A stretch of 64,000 bases of DNA from contig NC_052618.1 in NCBI RefSeq assembly GCF_016545825.1, positions 6,005,398 through 6,069,397 on the forward strand, given 5' to 3'. This document shows positions 47,310 through 57,330 of this stretch, in pieces. The notes under the pieces are model-generated. The model made no database searches. It saw nothing but the letters and a program-made list of their open reading frames with translations, and had not been told where the DNA came from. This DNA is from Eucalyptus grandis (taxonomy: Eukaryota > Streptophyta > Magnoliopsida > Myrtales > Myrtaceae). The translations under genes and the position numbers were made by a program. Position 1 is the first letter of the stretch, and every line of letters starts with the position of its first letter.

Positions 47310-48237
47310 TTGTGGTATATTGAATTGTGGAGTCGGGCGGGATCATCAGCTTCGAGAGGGAGGCGATCGGAGGTGGTAGTGCGCCTTTGTATGGAGCGAC
47401 GCGGTGGTGAAGCTCCTTGCTTCCTTCCTTTGCCTGATGTCGCTCCAAAATCTCACGCATGCTTCGGGGACAGTCGAATAGCTTCTGTATATGGTGATGA
47501 TTGGGAATATGTGGAAGAAGAAGGGCCTGCAGAGATTATCTGGCAAGGGAACAGAAGAACATAAAAAGAAAACCATCAGGTTTTCCGAAGAAGGGATCGG
47601 ACGTGCAACTGTTGAAAGAGGGTAACTCAGAAGATACTACCTGTTTATGTTTTGAAAACTTGGCGTACATTACTTCCTAGTTTTTCTTTCTCCTTGTGTT
47701 GGTTTTGGTTTGATTTTAAATTTGAGGTTCGTAATTCGCTGCCAGGATGCTGAAAAGCCGACCTTGGATCCTCTCCCTCCACTGTCCGAAGAATATTTAG
47801 ACTATAAGAATTGATCGCCAACGTCAGCTCAACAGGTGTTAGAAAATTTCGCCCTCCAAGTGCCTAATTTTGGACTGAGAAGGTAGCTTATTATGATGGT
47901 CAAACGTCTAGTTATATTTTTCTGGACTGATTTGCTGAACTTATTTTTTTTTTTTTTGTAAAATGTTTTATTTTTGCCTGTCGGTTTGCTTAACAGGATG
48001 AAGCTCATTGCTCTTTCATTCTGAAAAATGGAGCTTGTTGGTTTGCTCCACGATGCAGTAGAGTTCACCTCTATCTTGATAAATCATGCGTACTGCTAAT
48101 TAAGAACTTGCATAATGGTCTGGCCTTGCATGGGAGCAAGATGAGGGCTTGAGGTCGGTCAATGACGCCTTCATCCAGTTCATATATCCTGTGCATTTTG
48201 GAGCACCAATACTGTTTTCAGAATGATGGGCAAGCTG
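47310..48237 (+). pseudogene. ZRSR2/U2AF35-like CCCH splicing-factor gene fragment, copy B (best preserved)
   Basis: Same gene fragment as 7,095-8,026. Exon 1 contains DDWEYVEEEGPAEIIWQGN and ends at 47,621; intron 47,622-47,745 (gt..ag); exon 2 47,746-47,882 (D-A-E-K-P-T-L-D-P-L-P-P-L-S-E-E-Y-L-D-Y-K, a TGA, then SAQQVLENFALQVPNFG); intron 47,883-47,996; exon 3 from 47,997. Exon 3 encodes a complete C-x8-C-x5-C-x3-H zinc finger ([20 protein letters not shown], 48,009-48,068), then L-Y-L-D-K-S-C and L-I-K-N-L-H-N-G. A frameshift then leads to A-W-E-Q-D-E-G-L. Those blocks precede the RRM in U2AF35/ZRSR2 proteins; the RRM itself is absent. Lysine/arginine N-terminal exons are also missing, so this is an internal fragment. 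Confidence 0.83.
48009..48068 (+). other. Intact C-x8-C-x5-C-x3-H zinc-finger coding block (copy B)
   Basis: Cys codons at 48,009, 48,036 and 48,054 and His at 48,066 give exact CCCH spacing. The matching block in copy C starts at 53,121. Copy A has lost the last Cys and His by deletion. Confidence 0.9.
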
Positions 48238-49349
48238 GTAAGAATAATTAGTGCAATTAAATTTCTATGATAAGATGGCTTTCATTTGCAAACATCTTTC
48301 ACTAGTTTCATATAAACTACGGATGCAATTTTTTGATCACTTTGCCGAGACTTAGGGCTTTTTCTTGGAGAAGCAAAAAAAAAACATTAAGTTATATTAA
48401 TACGAAGGAAAGTACATCCATATTTATACCGCATTAGATATCGGTTAATATTGCAAAAAGGAAACATAATTGATCGAATCAAGGCAAAACTGAATAAGTG
48501 ATCCTTATGGCTCACTAGTTGCGTTGTTTGTTTCCAAAGGATGATTAGCCTAATTGCATAATGTAACTTAAAGGAGAAGGCATGGAAGTTTGGCGGGAAA
48601 CAGAAATCCATCATTACTGTTTTTACCATCCCTTGGGAGTTTTAGTTTTAAAATTAGATACGGTTGCCTTAGCCCCATCCATGGCATTAGTTTCAAGGAA
48701 AGTCGATACATGAGTAAGGCGTTTCGCAGTGGCTAAGGACCATCTCTCCCACTAGCCAGAGATAGGGTGACATAAAGGAGGCCTTTGTGCTAAAAGTTGT
48801 TGAAGGATAAAATGTGCTGGACAAAGCTGATGCAGTTCTTTTTTGATGCATTGGTTTGGGAAGCCAGTTATATTACAAAAGATGGAATGATGCAAATTGG
48901 GAGTGCTGTCAGTGGAATAATGATTGAAATTTGGTCCTTTTAGGTTGGGGTTTGGAAGTCTTTGTGCTTAGAAGAGTGCATATTCTTGCCATTGACACTA
49001 CTAGATGTGAAGAAATTGAAGATTTATACCCCTTTTCTAGGGTCGTTAGTGTTGGGTCAAGTTTGGATTAGAACGAAAATGGTTTGACTCATATTGATCT
49101 ATTTAACCCATTTTGGTGCATTTCCATATGATGTAAATTTGAAAACCTATACCTAATCCAACTCAACACACATCCGACTCATATTACTAGAACACATTAA
49201 TATTTAACCTAACTTAGAAAGCCCCTTACTTACCCTTTTAACCCACTTTAAGCTCTTTGCGCGTATTTATTATATGAATAAAAACTTCACATCAAATTAA
49301 AAAATATAAATATTAGTAAATAAAACAAATAACGTAAAACACCTATAAA

Positions 49350-49369
49350 CAAGGACAAGATCATAGACA

Positions 49370-49413
<44 letters not shown>

Positions 49414-49610
49414 GGGCGGCGCCAAAGCGGCGAAGAAGAAGGGGCGACGTTCCTGATCGACTACACCAGTGGGTGGAGGACAAGATCATAGACATCAAGG
49501 TCGACAGCAATGCCGGCACCCACAGCGACTCCGTCACCACCTCTCGCGACAGGTCCAAGATCACCGTCACCTTCACCTCCGGACTTCTCCAAGCGTTATA
49601 ACCAGAATCA
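49350..49610 (+). pseudogene. Scrambled ribosomal protein L22e pseudogene fragments
   Basis: 49,353-49,380 reads D-K-I-I-D-I-A-S-L, a mid-protein L22e block that runs into a (CT)n tract. After it, 49,415-49,460 reads G-A-K-A-A-K-K-K-G-A-T-F-L-I-D-Y (N-terminal block). After a frameshift, V-E-D-K-I-I-D-I joins directly to K-V-D-S-N-A-G-T-H-S-D-S-V-T-T-S-R-D and R-S-K-I-T-V-T-F; D-F-S-K-R-Y closes near 49,598. The helix A-S-L-E-K-F-L-Q-E-R expected between I-D-I and K-V is missing at this junction, and its start occurs in the upstream piece. The intact protein is a 60S ribosomal subunit component. The call is from remembered family sequence. Confidence 0.75.
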
Positions 49611-49626
49611 TGCTCCCTCCCTCCCT

Positions 49627-49671
<45 letters not shown>
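49374..49671. repeat. CT microsatellites flanking the L22e fragment
   Basis: (CT)n at 49,374-49,409 and (CCCT)n/(CT)n at 49,612-49,671. The first interrupts an L22e reading frame. Confidence 0.95.
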
Positions 49672-49674
<3 letters not shown>

Positions 49675-50982
49675 TTTCCCCCTTAAGCAGTCAAGCTTAT
49701 CGAGTTAGTTCTTGTGCTTGTGGTGATCCTGCTGCTGCTTCATGTGCACAATGTTGCGGTTTTAGAGTATGCCTAGGATGCCTGTTGAATCGCAGTGCTT
49801 TTCTTCGAAATGAAAATAACTGTAGGTTTATAATATGCTCGATCGCGTCGTTATATGTGCAGATACTGCATGTTTTCGCTTTCGTTAGCTGCGATTTTGG
49901 CAGAAGATTGCCTTTTGAGTTGATTTGTAGATAGGACTAGCCTCCTAGGCGGCGCACTCATGCCGTCCATCTGCGAGCGGGTGGTTAATTATGTCGTGTG
50001 CTTTGCGGCGAGTCTGGTGTTGTGGTGGGATTTCTGCACCTCATGTTGATAAACTTTCGCATATTTGCACTGCTGCGAATTTTTGTGCAAAATGGTCTAG
50101 CTTACAGCATGTGTTTAGATTCAAGATTGATTCATGTCCACTTCATTAATTGTTGGAACTAAATCTAACTCTGTGTTTTTACTCTTTGTTTTATGCCACG
50201 CTTTTGCAAATCTTCGGCGCGGGCTGTCCATGGACCCACATGTTTGGAGTCGATGTTCTCAACCTCCGTCGCTGGCAATGGCCGTGGCTTGATGCTGCCA
50301 AGTCAGTTCATTCTCCACTGTTTTAGTATACCTTTGTGCGTTTTCTATGCTGCTTTGTGAAATTTTCGAGCTGGAAATTTCTTTATCGGAATAGCTCGGT
50401 CATGGCCAGAGTAGTGGCTGAGGAAGAATATTTAGTGACGGTCAGCGACTTTAGGTATCGACGTTAGACTGGTAAAGATTGTGGTGTGAATCTGTGTAGT
50501 GGAGTCTTCGTCGAGCTCGTCATTGATGGTTCTGTAGAGAAGGACTTCATTCGGAGGGGAAAACGTCTTTTGGTGAAGACGCTCTCCAAAAAGTCCAAGA
50601 AAATATTGGGTGGTCTGGGAGTACCATGTCAGCATGGTCCCGACCACTCACGCGGCGCCACGTGGAAAAGTGGGCCCCTTGCTGTCCTCTGCATTTTTTT
50701 TCTTTCTTTCTCCTCTCCCTAGCGTTTTCCTACCCTCTCCTAGCCTATGCACGTCCATTCTCCCCCTCACCTGCACAGCCTACACATTCTCTCTCATGTG
50801 CAATGCATTTATTATGGCATGGAAGAAAGAAAGAGAAGCAGACGATTTTCGTTCCACTCCAGCAACTGCAAACCCCATTTCTTTCTTCTCATGAAGTGTT
50901 CAAAATTTTGAATCCCAAATTCTCTTCGCGCTCGTCACTGTCCGCCGTGTGTCAAGCGGCTGAAACCCCCGCTGTTGCCGAT
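49672..50982. other. Unassigned sequence after L22e
   Basis: Higher GC than the surroundings and a leader/intron-like texture, but no ORF that I recognise. A 141-codon plus-strand ORF from 50,626 runs into the foldback repeat and is not a recognised protein. Confidence 0.35.
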
Positions 50983-51935
50983 GAACCACACTACAGCCGC
51001 CCTTGCGCTGGCGTTTGCTCACTTCTCTTTTCGTGCTTGTTGCTACTCTAACGTTCGTTCCTAACGTTCGTTCCGGCATTCGTGAAGTGGATGTTCCCTG
51101 CCTGAGCCGACGAAGGAGGTGCCCCTGCTCCGGTGCTTACTCTCTTCTCTCACCGCGCACATTGCTACTATGGCGTTCGTGGAGCGGCCATCCCCCCGCT
51201 GTCATCAACAAACCATGCGCCCCTGCTTCGGCGCCCACTCGCTTTCTGCACTCATTGCTACTCTGTCATTTGTCAAGCAGCTGTTCCCTTACCATTGCTA
51301 ATGAAGCACATTAAGGCTGTAATACTTGTGCTTTGTCAATCGACTGGAGGAGGAAGAAGGGCTGTTTCTTCCTGAGGCAGAGGGAGGGGAGCGGAGATTA
51401 GGCCATTGTGGGGGTGGGAACGGAGCCGGAGGCACATGTCCTACCACAAGCGGGCAACAACTGTGCGTAGTCACCAAGCCCAATCGCTGACTGACTTCAC
51501 AGCATGTAGTGGTAGGACGTGTGCTTCTAGCTCTGCTCCCACCCCACCATGGCCTAATCTCTACTCCCCTCCCTCTGCCTCAGGAAGAAACGGTCCTCCC
51601 TCCTCCTCGAGTCAGTCGACGAATCACAATTATTACGGCCTTAATGTGATTCGTTGGCGATGGTGGAGGAATGGCAGCTCGACAAACGACGAAGTAGCAA
51701 CGAGTGTGAAGAGAGAAGTGAGTGAGCGTCGAAGCAGGGGTGCATGTTTTGTCGACAACAGCGTAGGAACGGCTGTTCAACGAACGCTGGAGCAGCAACA
51801 GTAGAAGTAGGGGCACCTCTTTCGTCCAAGCGAGGAACGGCCACTTCACGAACGCTGGAACGAACATCGAAATGGCAACGAGCACGAAGAGAGAAGCGAG
51901 CGAGCACTAGCGTAGGGGCGGCCATAGTGTGGTTC
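50983..51935. mobile_element. Foldback-type element: ~440-bp inverted arms of tandem units
   Basis: Arms 50,983-51,447 and 51,509-51,935 are reverse complements with moderate divergence, around a spacer of about 61 bp. Outer ends match as gaaccacacta / tagtgtggttc. Each arm is itself made of about three tandem units of ~100-120 bp (starts near 50,999, 51,122 and 51,220: 'cccctgcttcggcgc...ttgctac...gttcgt..agcggc'). Part of a further unit lies outside the left arm (~50,930). ORFs on both strands are repeats of one another. No transposase or certain TSD was seen; it could also be a MULE-like long-TIR element. Confidence 0.7.
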
Positions 51936-52321
51936 GTCCGATTATAATGAGGAGGAGCCGGGTCTAGTTATAAGTTGGGCTGAAGTAGAGGTGTCAAAAT
52001 CAGTCTTAAGCCCATATATGACCCATTTATGATTTAAATGGGTCATGTATAGATCACTTACATTTTGAAAAGACTAGTTAAATGGGTCGTAAATGGATAG
52101 GACTTAAAGATCTATTTTTAACCCAAGCCTCACATTTTCTTTTACCCCAAAATGTTTTTTTTTTTTTTTGTAAAAAGCAAAATTAAAGTTAGTTTTTATA
52201 TTTCATTTTTCTTCCTCCTTCCTTAGTGGATAGCTAGCACGACAATGGCAGGCAACTAACCAAGCAAGGTTCAAGCTCACTAGATCTAGTGAGGCTCGAG
52301 CTCGCTAGATCTAGCGAGGCC
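51936..52321. other. Spacer with short GC palindromes at the left edge of copy C
   Basis: 52,277-52,320 holds two adjacent palindromes, gctcactagatctagtgag and gctcgctagatctagcgag, just before duplicon C starts. Otherwise AT-rich without genes. Confidence 0.6.
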
Positions 52322-52339
52322 GGGCTGAGTCACCTGCGA

Positions 52340-53350
52340 GGAGCTGAGTAAAGACGAAAAAGAGGAACCGCCTTTAGGAGATCGTGGCTGAGAGCGAGGA
52401 GGGAGTCTAGGGTTTCACGTGGAGATTGGGTATTTTGAATTGTGGAGTCGGGCGGGATCATCGGCTTCGAGAGGGAGGCGATCGGAGGTGGTAGTGCGCC
52501 TTTGTATGGAGCGACGCGGTGGTGAAGCTCCTTGCTTCCTTCCTTTGCACGATGTCGCTCCAAAATCTCACGCATGCTTCGGGGACAGTCGAATAGCTTC
52601 GTATATGGTGATGATTGGGAATATGTGGAAGAAGAAGGGCCTGCGAGATTATCGGCAAGGGAACAGAAGAACGATAAAAGAAAACCATCGGGTTTTCCGA
52701 AGAAGGGATCGGACGTGCAAGCTGTTGAAAGAGGTAACTCGAAGATACTACCTGTTTATGTTTTGAAAACTTGGCGTACATTACTTCCTAGTTTTCTTTC
52801 TCCTTGTGTTGGTTTTGGTTTGATTTTAAATTTGAGGTTCGTAATTCGCTGCCGGGATGCTGAAAAGCCGACCTTGGATCCTCTCCCTCCACTTTGTCCG
52901 AAGAATATTTAGACTATAAGAATTGATCGCCAACGTCGGCTCAACGGGTGTTAGAAAATTTCGCTCTCCAAGTGCCTAATTTTGGACTGAGAAGGTAGCT
53001 TATTATGATGGTCATACGTCTAGTTATATTTTTCTGGACTGATTTGCTGAACTTATTTTTTTTTTTTTTTGTAAAATGTTTTATTTTTGCTGTCGGTTTG
53101 CTTAACGGGATGAAGCTCATTGCTCTTTCATTCTGAAAAATGGAGCTTGTTGGTTTGCTCCACGATGCAGTAGAGTTCACCTCTATCTTGATAAATCATG
53201 CGTACTGCTAATTAAGAACTTGCATAATGGTCGGCCTTGCATGGGAGCAAGATGAGGGCTTGAGGTCGGTCAATGACGCCTTCATCCAGTTCATATATCC
53301 TGTGCATCTTGGAGCACCAATACTGTTTTTCAGAATGATGGGCAAATCTG
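52340..53350 (+). pseudogene. ZRSR2/U2AF35-like CCCH splicing-factor gene fragment, copy C
   Basis: Same exons as copy B: exon 1 to 52,733 with the D-D-W-E-Y-V-E-E-E-G-P block, exon 2 from 52,856 (A-E-K-P-T-L-D-P-L-P-P) to 52,994, and exon 3 from 53,109 with a complete CCCH finger beginning at 53,121. Both 3' splice acceptors, AG in A and B, read GG here (52,854-52,855 and 53,107-53,108). Many other CAG and CTG triplets of A and B are also altered, breaking the WQG block at about 52,655. It retains 5' sequence (S-K-D-E-K-E-like, 52,345-52,400) that B has lost. Confidence 0.8.
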
Positions 53351-53739
53351 GTAAGAATAATTAGTGCAATTAAATTTCTATGATAAGATGGCTTTCATTT
53401 GCAAACATCTTTCACTGGTTTCATATAAACTACGGATGCAATTTTTTTATCACTGCCGAGACTTAGGGCTTTTTACTGGAGAAGCAAAAGAAAAACATGA
53501 AGTTATATTAATACGAAGGAAAGTACATCCATATTTATACCACATTAGATATCGGTAAATATTGCAGAAAAAGGAAACAGAATTGATCAGAATCAAGGCA
53601 AAACTGAATAAGTGATCCTTATGGCTCACTAGTTGCGTTGTTTGTTTCCAAAGGTTGATTAGCCTAATTGCATAATGTAACTTAAAGGAGGAGGGATGGA
53701 AGTTTGGTGGGAAACAGAAATCCATCATTACTGTTTTTT

Positions 53740-53744
53740 ACCAT
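53740..53744. repeat. Solo-LTR target-site duplication, left (ACCAT)
   Basis: ACCAT; matched at 55,796-55,800. The empty site 'tttttaccatcccttggg' is seen in copies A (~8,420) and B (~48,620). Confidence 0.93.
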
Positions 53745-55795
53745 TGTCGCGACCTCTTTTTTTTTTTTTCGGCGCCCGCAATCGGGTACGAGCGCCTAAA
53801 GGAGGCTAATGGCTCGGCTGAATTTTTTGCCCGGACTCTCCCAAGTCCACCAATTCACGACTTAATGGTTCAAGTTTTTAACCTGTAATTCAATTTTTAA
53901 AACGGAGTCGCCACTAATCAGTTTGGGGTGGGTTGATTAGAAACCCAAGCGAAATATCGGGAAAAATACTCGCTCCTGCGTAACCAGAGAAATTAGGATC
54001 AGGGACTTGATTACACTAGTTAATCACTAATGCCCTTTCGGTACCTAATCTTGTTTAAACCCTAAGGCTTTTTGGATTTTTTATGGATTTTCCATGCATT
54101 TTGGAAGGAAAAAAACATTTTTAGTCTTTTTCTAACTTTTTGGACATAAAAAGCATTTTTTATTATTTTTGGATCTTTTTCTGAAAATATAAATCATTTT
54201 TTGGCTTTTTCTGACTTTTTTGGCTTTTTTGGGAAAATATGGACATTTTTGATTTTTTTTGATTTTTTGGAAAATAAATTATTTTTTATTATTTTATATT
54301 TTTTTAAATATTATTTTATATTATAATAATATAAAAACTGACCCGGTCGGACCCGCGGGTTGGGTCCGACCGGGTTGACGACCCAAAACGCGGACGGGCT
54401 GCGTTGCGGGCCCGACTCAGATTTTTTTTTTTTTTAAAAACTCAGCCCACACACGGATTTGGGCCTTTTTTAAAAAAAAAAAAGATGCCCGGCCCACGGA
54501 GAAGCTGGCCTTGGCGTAACCAGAGCGCCGGGTCACACGCCCGACCCGACAACCCGCTCCCCCTGCGAAACCCTACCCGACCCGGCTCCATCACCCGACC
54601 CGACTTCCGCCGCCCCTTAAATCGCGGAAACCCTACCCGGTTCCGAGACCCGGCTCCGACTCGGCGACCCGGAAAATTGCAAACCCTAGGGTTTGCGAAT
54701 CCGCGACGCCGAGGGGGAACCGAGTGCTTGGCGGCGACGGCGACTACGGCGGCGACGACGAAGGCGGCGACGGCGACGGCAACGGTAACGGTGACGCTTT
54801 TTACCTTTTCTCGAACGGGGACGGCGGCAGCAACAATGCCAGATCAAAGGCGGTAGCGGCGGAGGCGCTCGGCGGCCCGGCTGGATTTTGCACAGCAACG
54901 GCGTCGGGAGGTGGGACCTTCTTCCGCCCCTCTTCGCGAATCCAGAACCTCTGCACCTCCTCCAACCTCGCTTCTCTCTCTCTCCTTTACTCCTCCCTCC
55001 GGCGAGACTCAGATCCGAAGCCGCAAGCCCTCGGCCCCCCTGAAGTCTCTCAGTGGGGTGTCCAAGGAGTCGCGACTTCGATCTCCTCTCTCTCTCTCCT
55101 TCGTGTGTCTCTCCGTCGAACCTCTCCCTCTCAAGCTCACTTGCTCGCGGATCGGGGTTCGCTTGCCGCCGGCCTCCCCCGATGTCTCTCGGTGGGTGGT
55201 CGTTTAGCTTGCGACCCAATCCTCTGCCCTCTTGGCTTGCTCTTCGATTTCCCCCTTAAAGTCTCTCAAAGGGAAGATCTCGGAGTTCGCCGTGCCCTTC
55301 AACGGAGGTGGTGCCTCGCTATTTATAGGCGAGGGGGCGGCCGGTCGACGGGGCTTCGACCGCCGGTCTTCGCACGCCGAACGGACATCCGCGGCCGAAC
55401 CGGCGTCCCATCCTCGCTCCTCCGACAAAGCGTGCTCGGCATTGCTCGGCATTGAAGGCGGCCATTAATGGCGCCTGAGATCTGTCATCTCCGGCCGACG
55501 TCGGCCTACCTTCCTCGGTCGTAGGATGCCTTCGAGCGCGTGAGTTGCGGGCGTAGGAAGAAGAAGGGAGAAGAAGGAAGAAGAAGAGGAGAAGGGGGCC
55601 GGGCTTGGAGGAGAAGGAGGCTGGGCTTGGGCCCGTGAAAGGGAGAGAAAAAGGAGGGGCTGGGCCTAGCTGCCATTTTTGTTTTCTTTTGTTTTTATTG
55701 ATTTTTTTTTGTTGTTTTTGTTATTTATTATTTATTATCTAATAAAAGAAATGAAGGCCTAATTAATAACCTAATCAAAATTTTAGGTGTCAACA
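53745..55795 (+). mobile_element. Solo LTR (gypsy-like), 2,051 bp
   Basis: Starts TGTCGCGACC and ends GGTGTCAACA (TG...CA), flanked by 5-bp TSD ACCAT. There is no internal region, so it is a solo LTR left by LTR-LTR recombination. The 5' third is AT-rich and holds the box ggagtcgccactaat, shared with the LTR fragment at 1,080-1,379. The 3' half is GC-rich, with a TATA-like 'ctatttataggcgaggg' at ~55,318-55,334 that could be the promoter. Several ORFs (longest 243 codons, from 54,724) lie in the GC-rich part in overlapping frames on both strands; none is recognised and I do not consider them genes. The superfamily is inferred from LTR size and sequence style. Confidence 0.85.
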
Positions 55796-55800
55796 ACCAT
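55796..55800. repeat. Solo-LTR target-site duplication, right (ACCAT)
   Basis: Second copy of ACCAT, continuing directly into the duplicon sequence 'cccttgggag'. Confidence 0.93.
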
Positions 55801-56754
55801 CCCTTGGGAGTTTTAGTTATAAAATTAGATACGGTTGCCTTAGCCCCATCCATGGCATTAGTTTCAAGGAAAGTCGATACATGAGTAAGGCGTTTCGCGG
55901 TGGCTAAGGATCATCTCTCCCACTAGCCAGAGATAGGATGATACAAAGGAGGCCTTTGTGCCAAAAGTTGTTGAAGGATAAAATGTGCTGGACAAAGCTG
56001 GAGCAGTTCTTTTTTTATGCATTGGTTTGGGAAGCTAGTTATATTACTGAAGATGGAATGATGCAAATTGGGAGTGCTGTCGGTGGAATAATGATTGAAA
56101 TTTGGTCTTTTTAGGATGGGGTTTGGAAGTCTTTGCGCTTAGAAGAGTGCATATTCTTGCCATTGACACTACTAGCTGTGGAGAAATTGAAGATCTATAC
56201 CCCTTTTCTAGGGAAGTTAGTGTTGGGTCAAGTTTGGATTAGAACGAAAATGGTTCGACTCATATTGATCTATTTAATCCGTTTTGGCACATTTCCATAT
56301 GATGTAAATTTGAAAACCTATACCTAATCCAACTCAATACACATCCGACTCATATTATTAGAACATATTAATATTTAACCTAACTTAGAAAAACCCTTAC
56401 TTACCCTTTTAACCCACTTTAACCCACTTTAAGCTCTTTGTGTGTATTTGTTCTATGAATAAAAACTTCACATCAAATTAAAAAATATAAAATTAGTAAA
56501 TAAAACAAAGAACGTAAAAAAGCTATAAATGAGGGTCTTGTCTTCTAAATCTTCCTCATGCGGAACTCCAAATAACCAATCTCTAGTGCACAATTTCATG
56601 GGAAAGAGAACTATGATATTTATTTAAAATGTGTCCTTCAATGCTAAAGGCTAACTTATGGCCAACGTAAGTGAAAGACAACTCAAGATACTGATGTGAA
56701 TTAGCTTTCAAATAATCAAGAATATTACGATAAGTTTTTTTTCTTTTTTTAAAT
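55801..56754. other. Unassigned part of duplicon C
   Basis: Matches 8,427-9,370. The 64-codon ORF at 56,133-56,327 is nearly the same as 8,758-8,952, but B breaks it and no family is recognised. Confidence 0.4.
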
Positions 56755-57330
56755 ATCAAGCCTATTTTCCTTCAAATACAAATCCAATTGTGACATTGTA
56801 GATTGCAAGGCATATTGTTTACTTTCGAACGCATTATACTCATCAAGGTTGTCCCCAATGTTCTAAAAAATGTCCTCAATTAAAATGTTACCTCGATTGG
56901 TTGAAGATGTAAAGCGATAATCTCTCGACATAGAGGTCACATGTTCATCAAAAGCATATAGAGACTTTCTTGAATAATCCGTACAAGTTCCACATGATCA
57001 TCTATGTCCAACTTCAAATAGCAAAGCTCTAACAAGCATAGCAAGACAACACTATAACCCTTCTAATATTTATCAAACTTCTTTTGCATTGCCATAGGCA
57101 TAGAATTAATAGCAATGTCCTCACTATCTCTCTCCTTTATCAAACGAAACCGGATTAGCCATACTCAATAGAGATATAAATTCTCCATGGGATATCTAAC
57201 TCCAAAGAGGAGAGTAAAAATATCATAAAAATGTTGTAACAAGAGTGCAATTTCCTTAGCTATGACTCAATCTTAGGGTAATAGTAAATGCATGAAGAAT
57301 GGAAGTTCCATATTTTCTTTCTTAGGAGCA
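56755..57330 (-). pseudogene. hAT-family transposase pseudogene, copy C
   Basis: Counterpart of 9,372-9,960. The minus strand reads V-I-A-K-E-I-A..LLQHF, G-V-R-Y-P-M-E-N-L-Y-L-Y..VW, L-I-K-E-R-D-S-E-D-I-A-I-N-S-M, then M-A-M-Q-K-K-F-D-K-Y-stop-K-G-Y-S-V-V-L (the stop is TAG in place of the usual Trp), and Q-S-T-M-S-Q-L-D-L-Y-L-K-E near 56,770. Slightly more complete than copy A. Stops and frameshifts show it was dead before or soon after the duplication. Confidence 0.75.

Larger units (their letters stand above)
44029..49348. repeat. Segmental duplicon, copy B (left half of A)
   Basis: Collinear with 3,333-9,140 of copy A, from 'tttccgaatatagctac' to 'acctataaa'. B-specific changes: a 68-bp inverted insertion replacing ~200 bp at 46,091-46,158; loss of ~465 bp equivalent to A 6,758-7,222 (junction at ~47,309); and retention of the CCCH finger lost in A. 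It ends abruptly at 49,348, where ribosomal L22e sequence begins. Confidence 0.9.

Noticed and set aside
50626..51375. Overlapping plus-strand ORFs of 80-141 codons
   Set aside because: They are explained by the tandem units of the foldback arm and its mirror on the minus strand.
54724..55455. A 243-codon plus-strand ORF and overlapping minus-strand ORFs
   Set aside because: They sit inside the GC-rich half of a solo LTR, in several overlapping frames, with no recognised domain.
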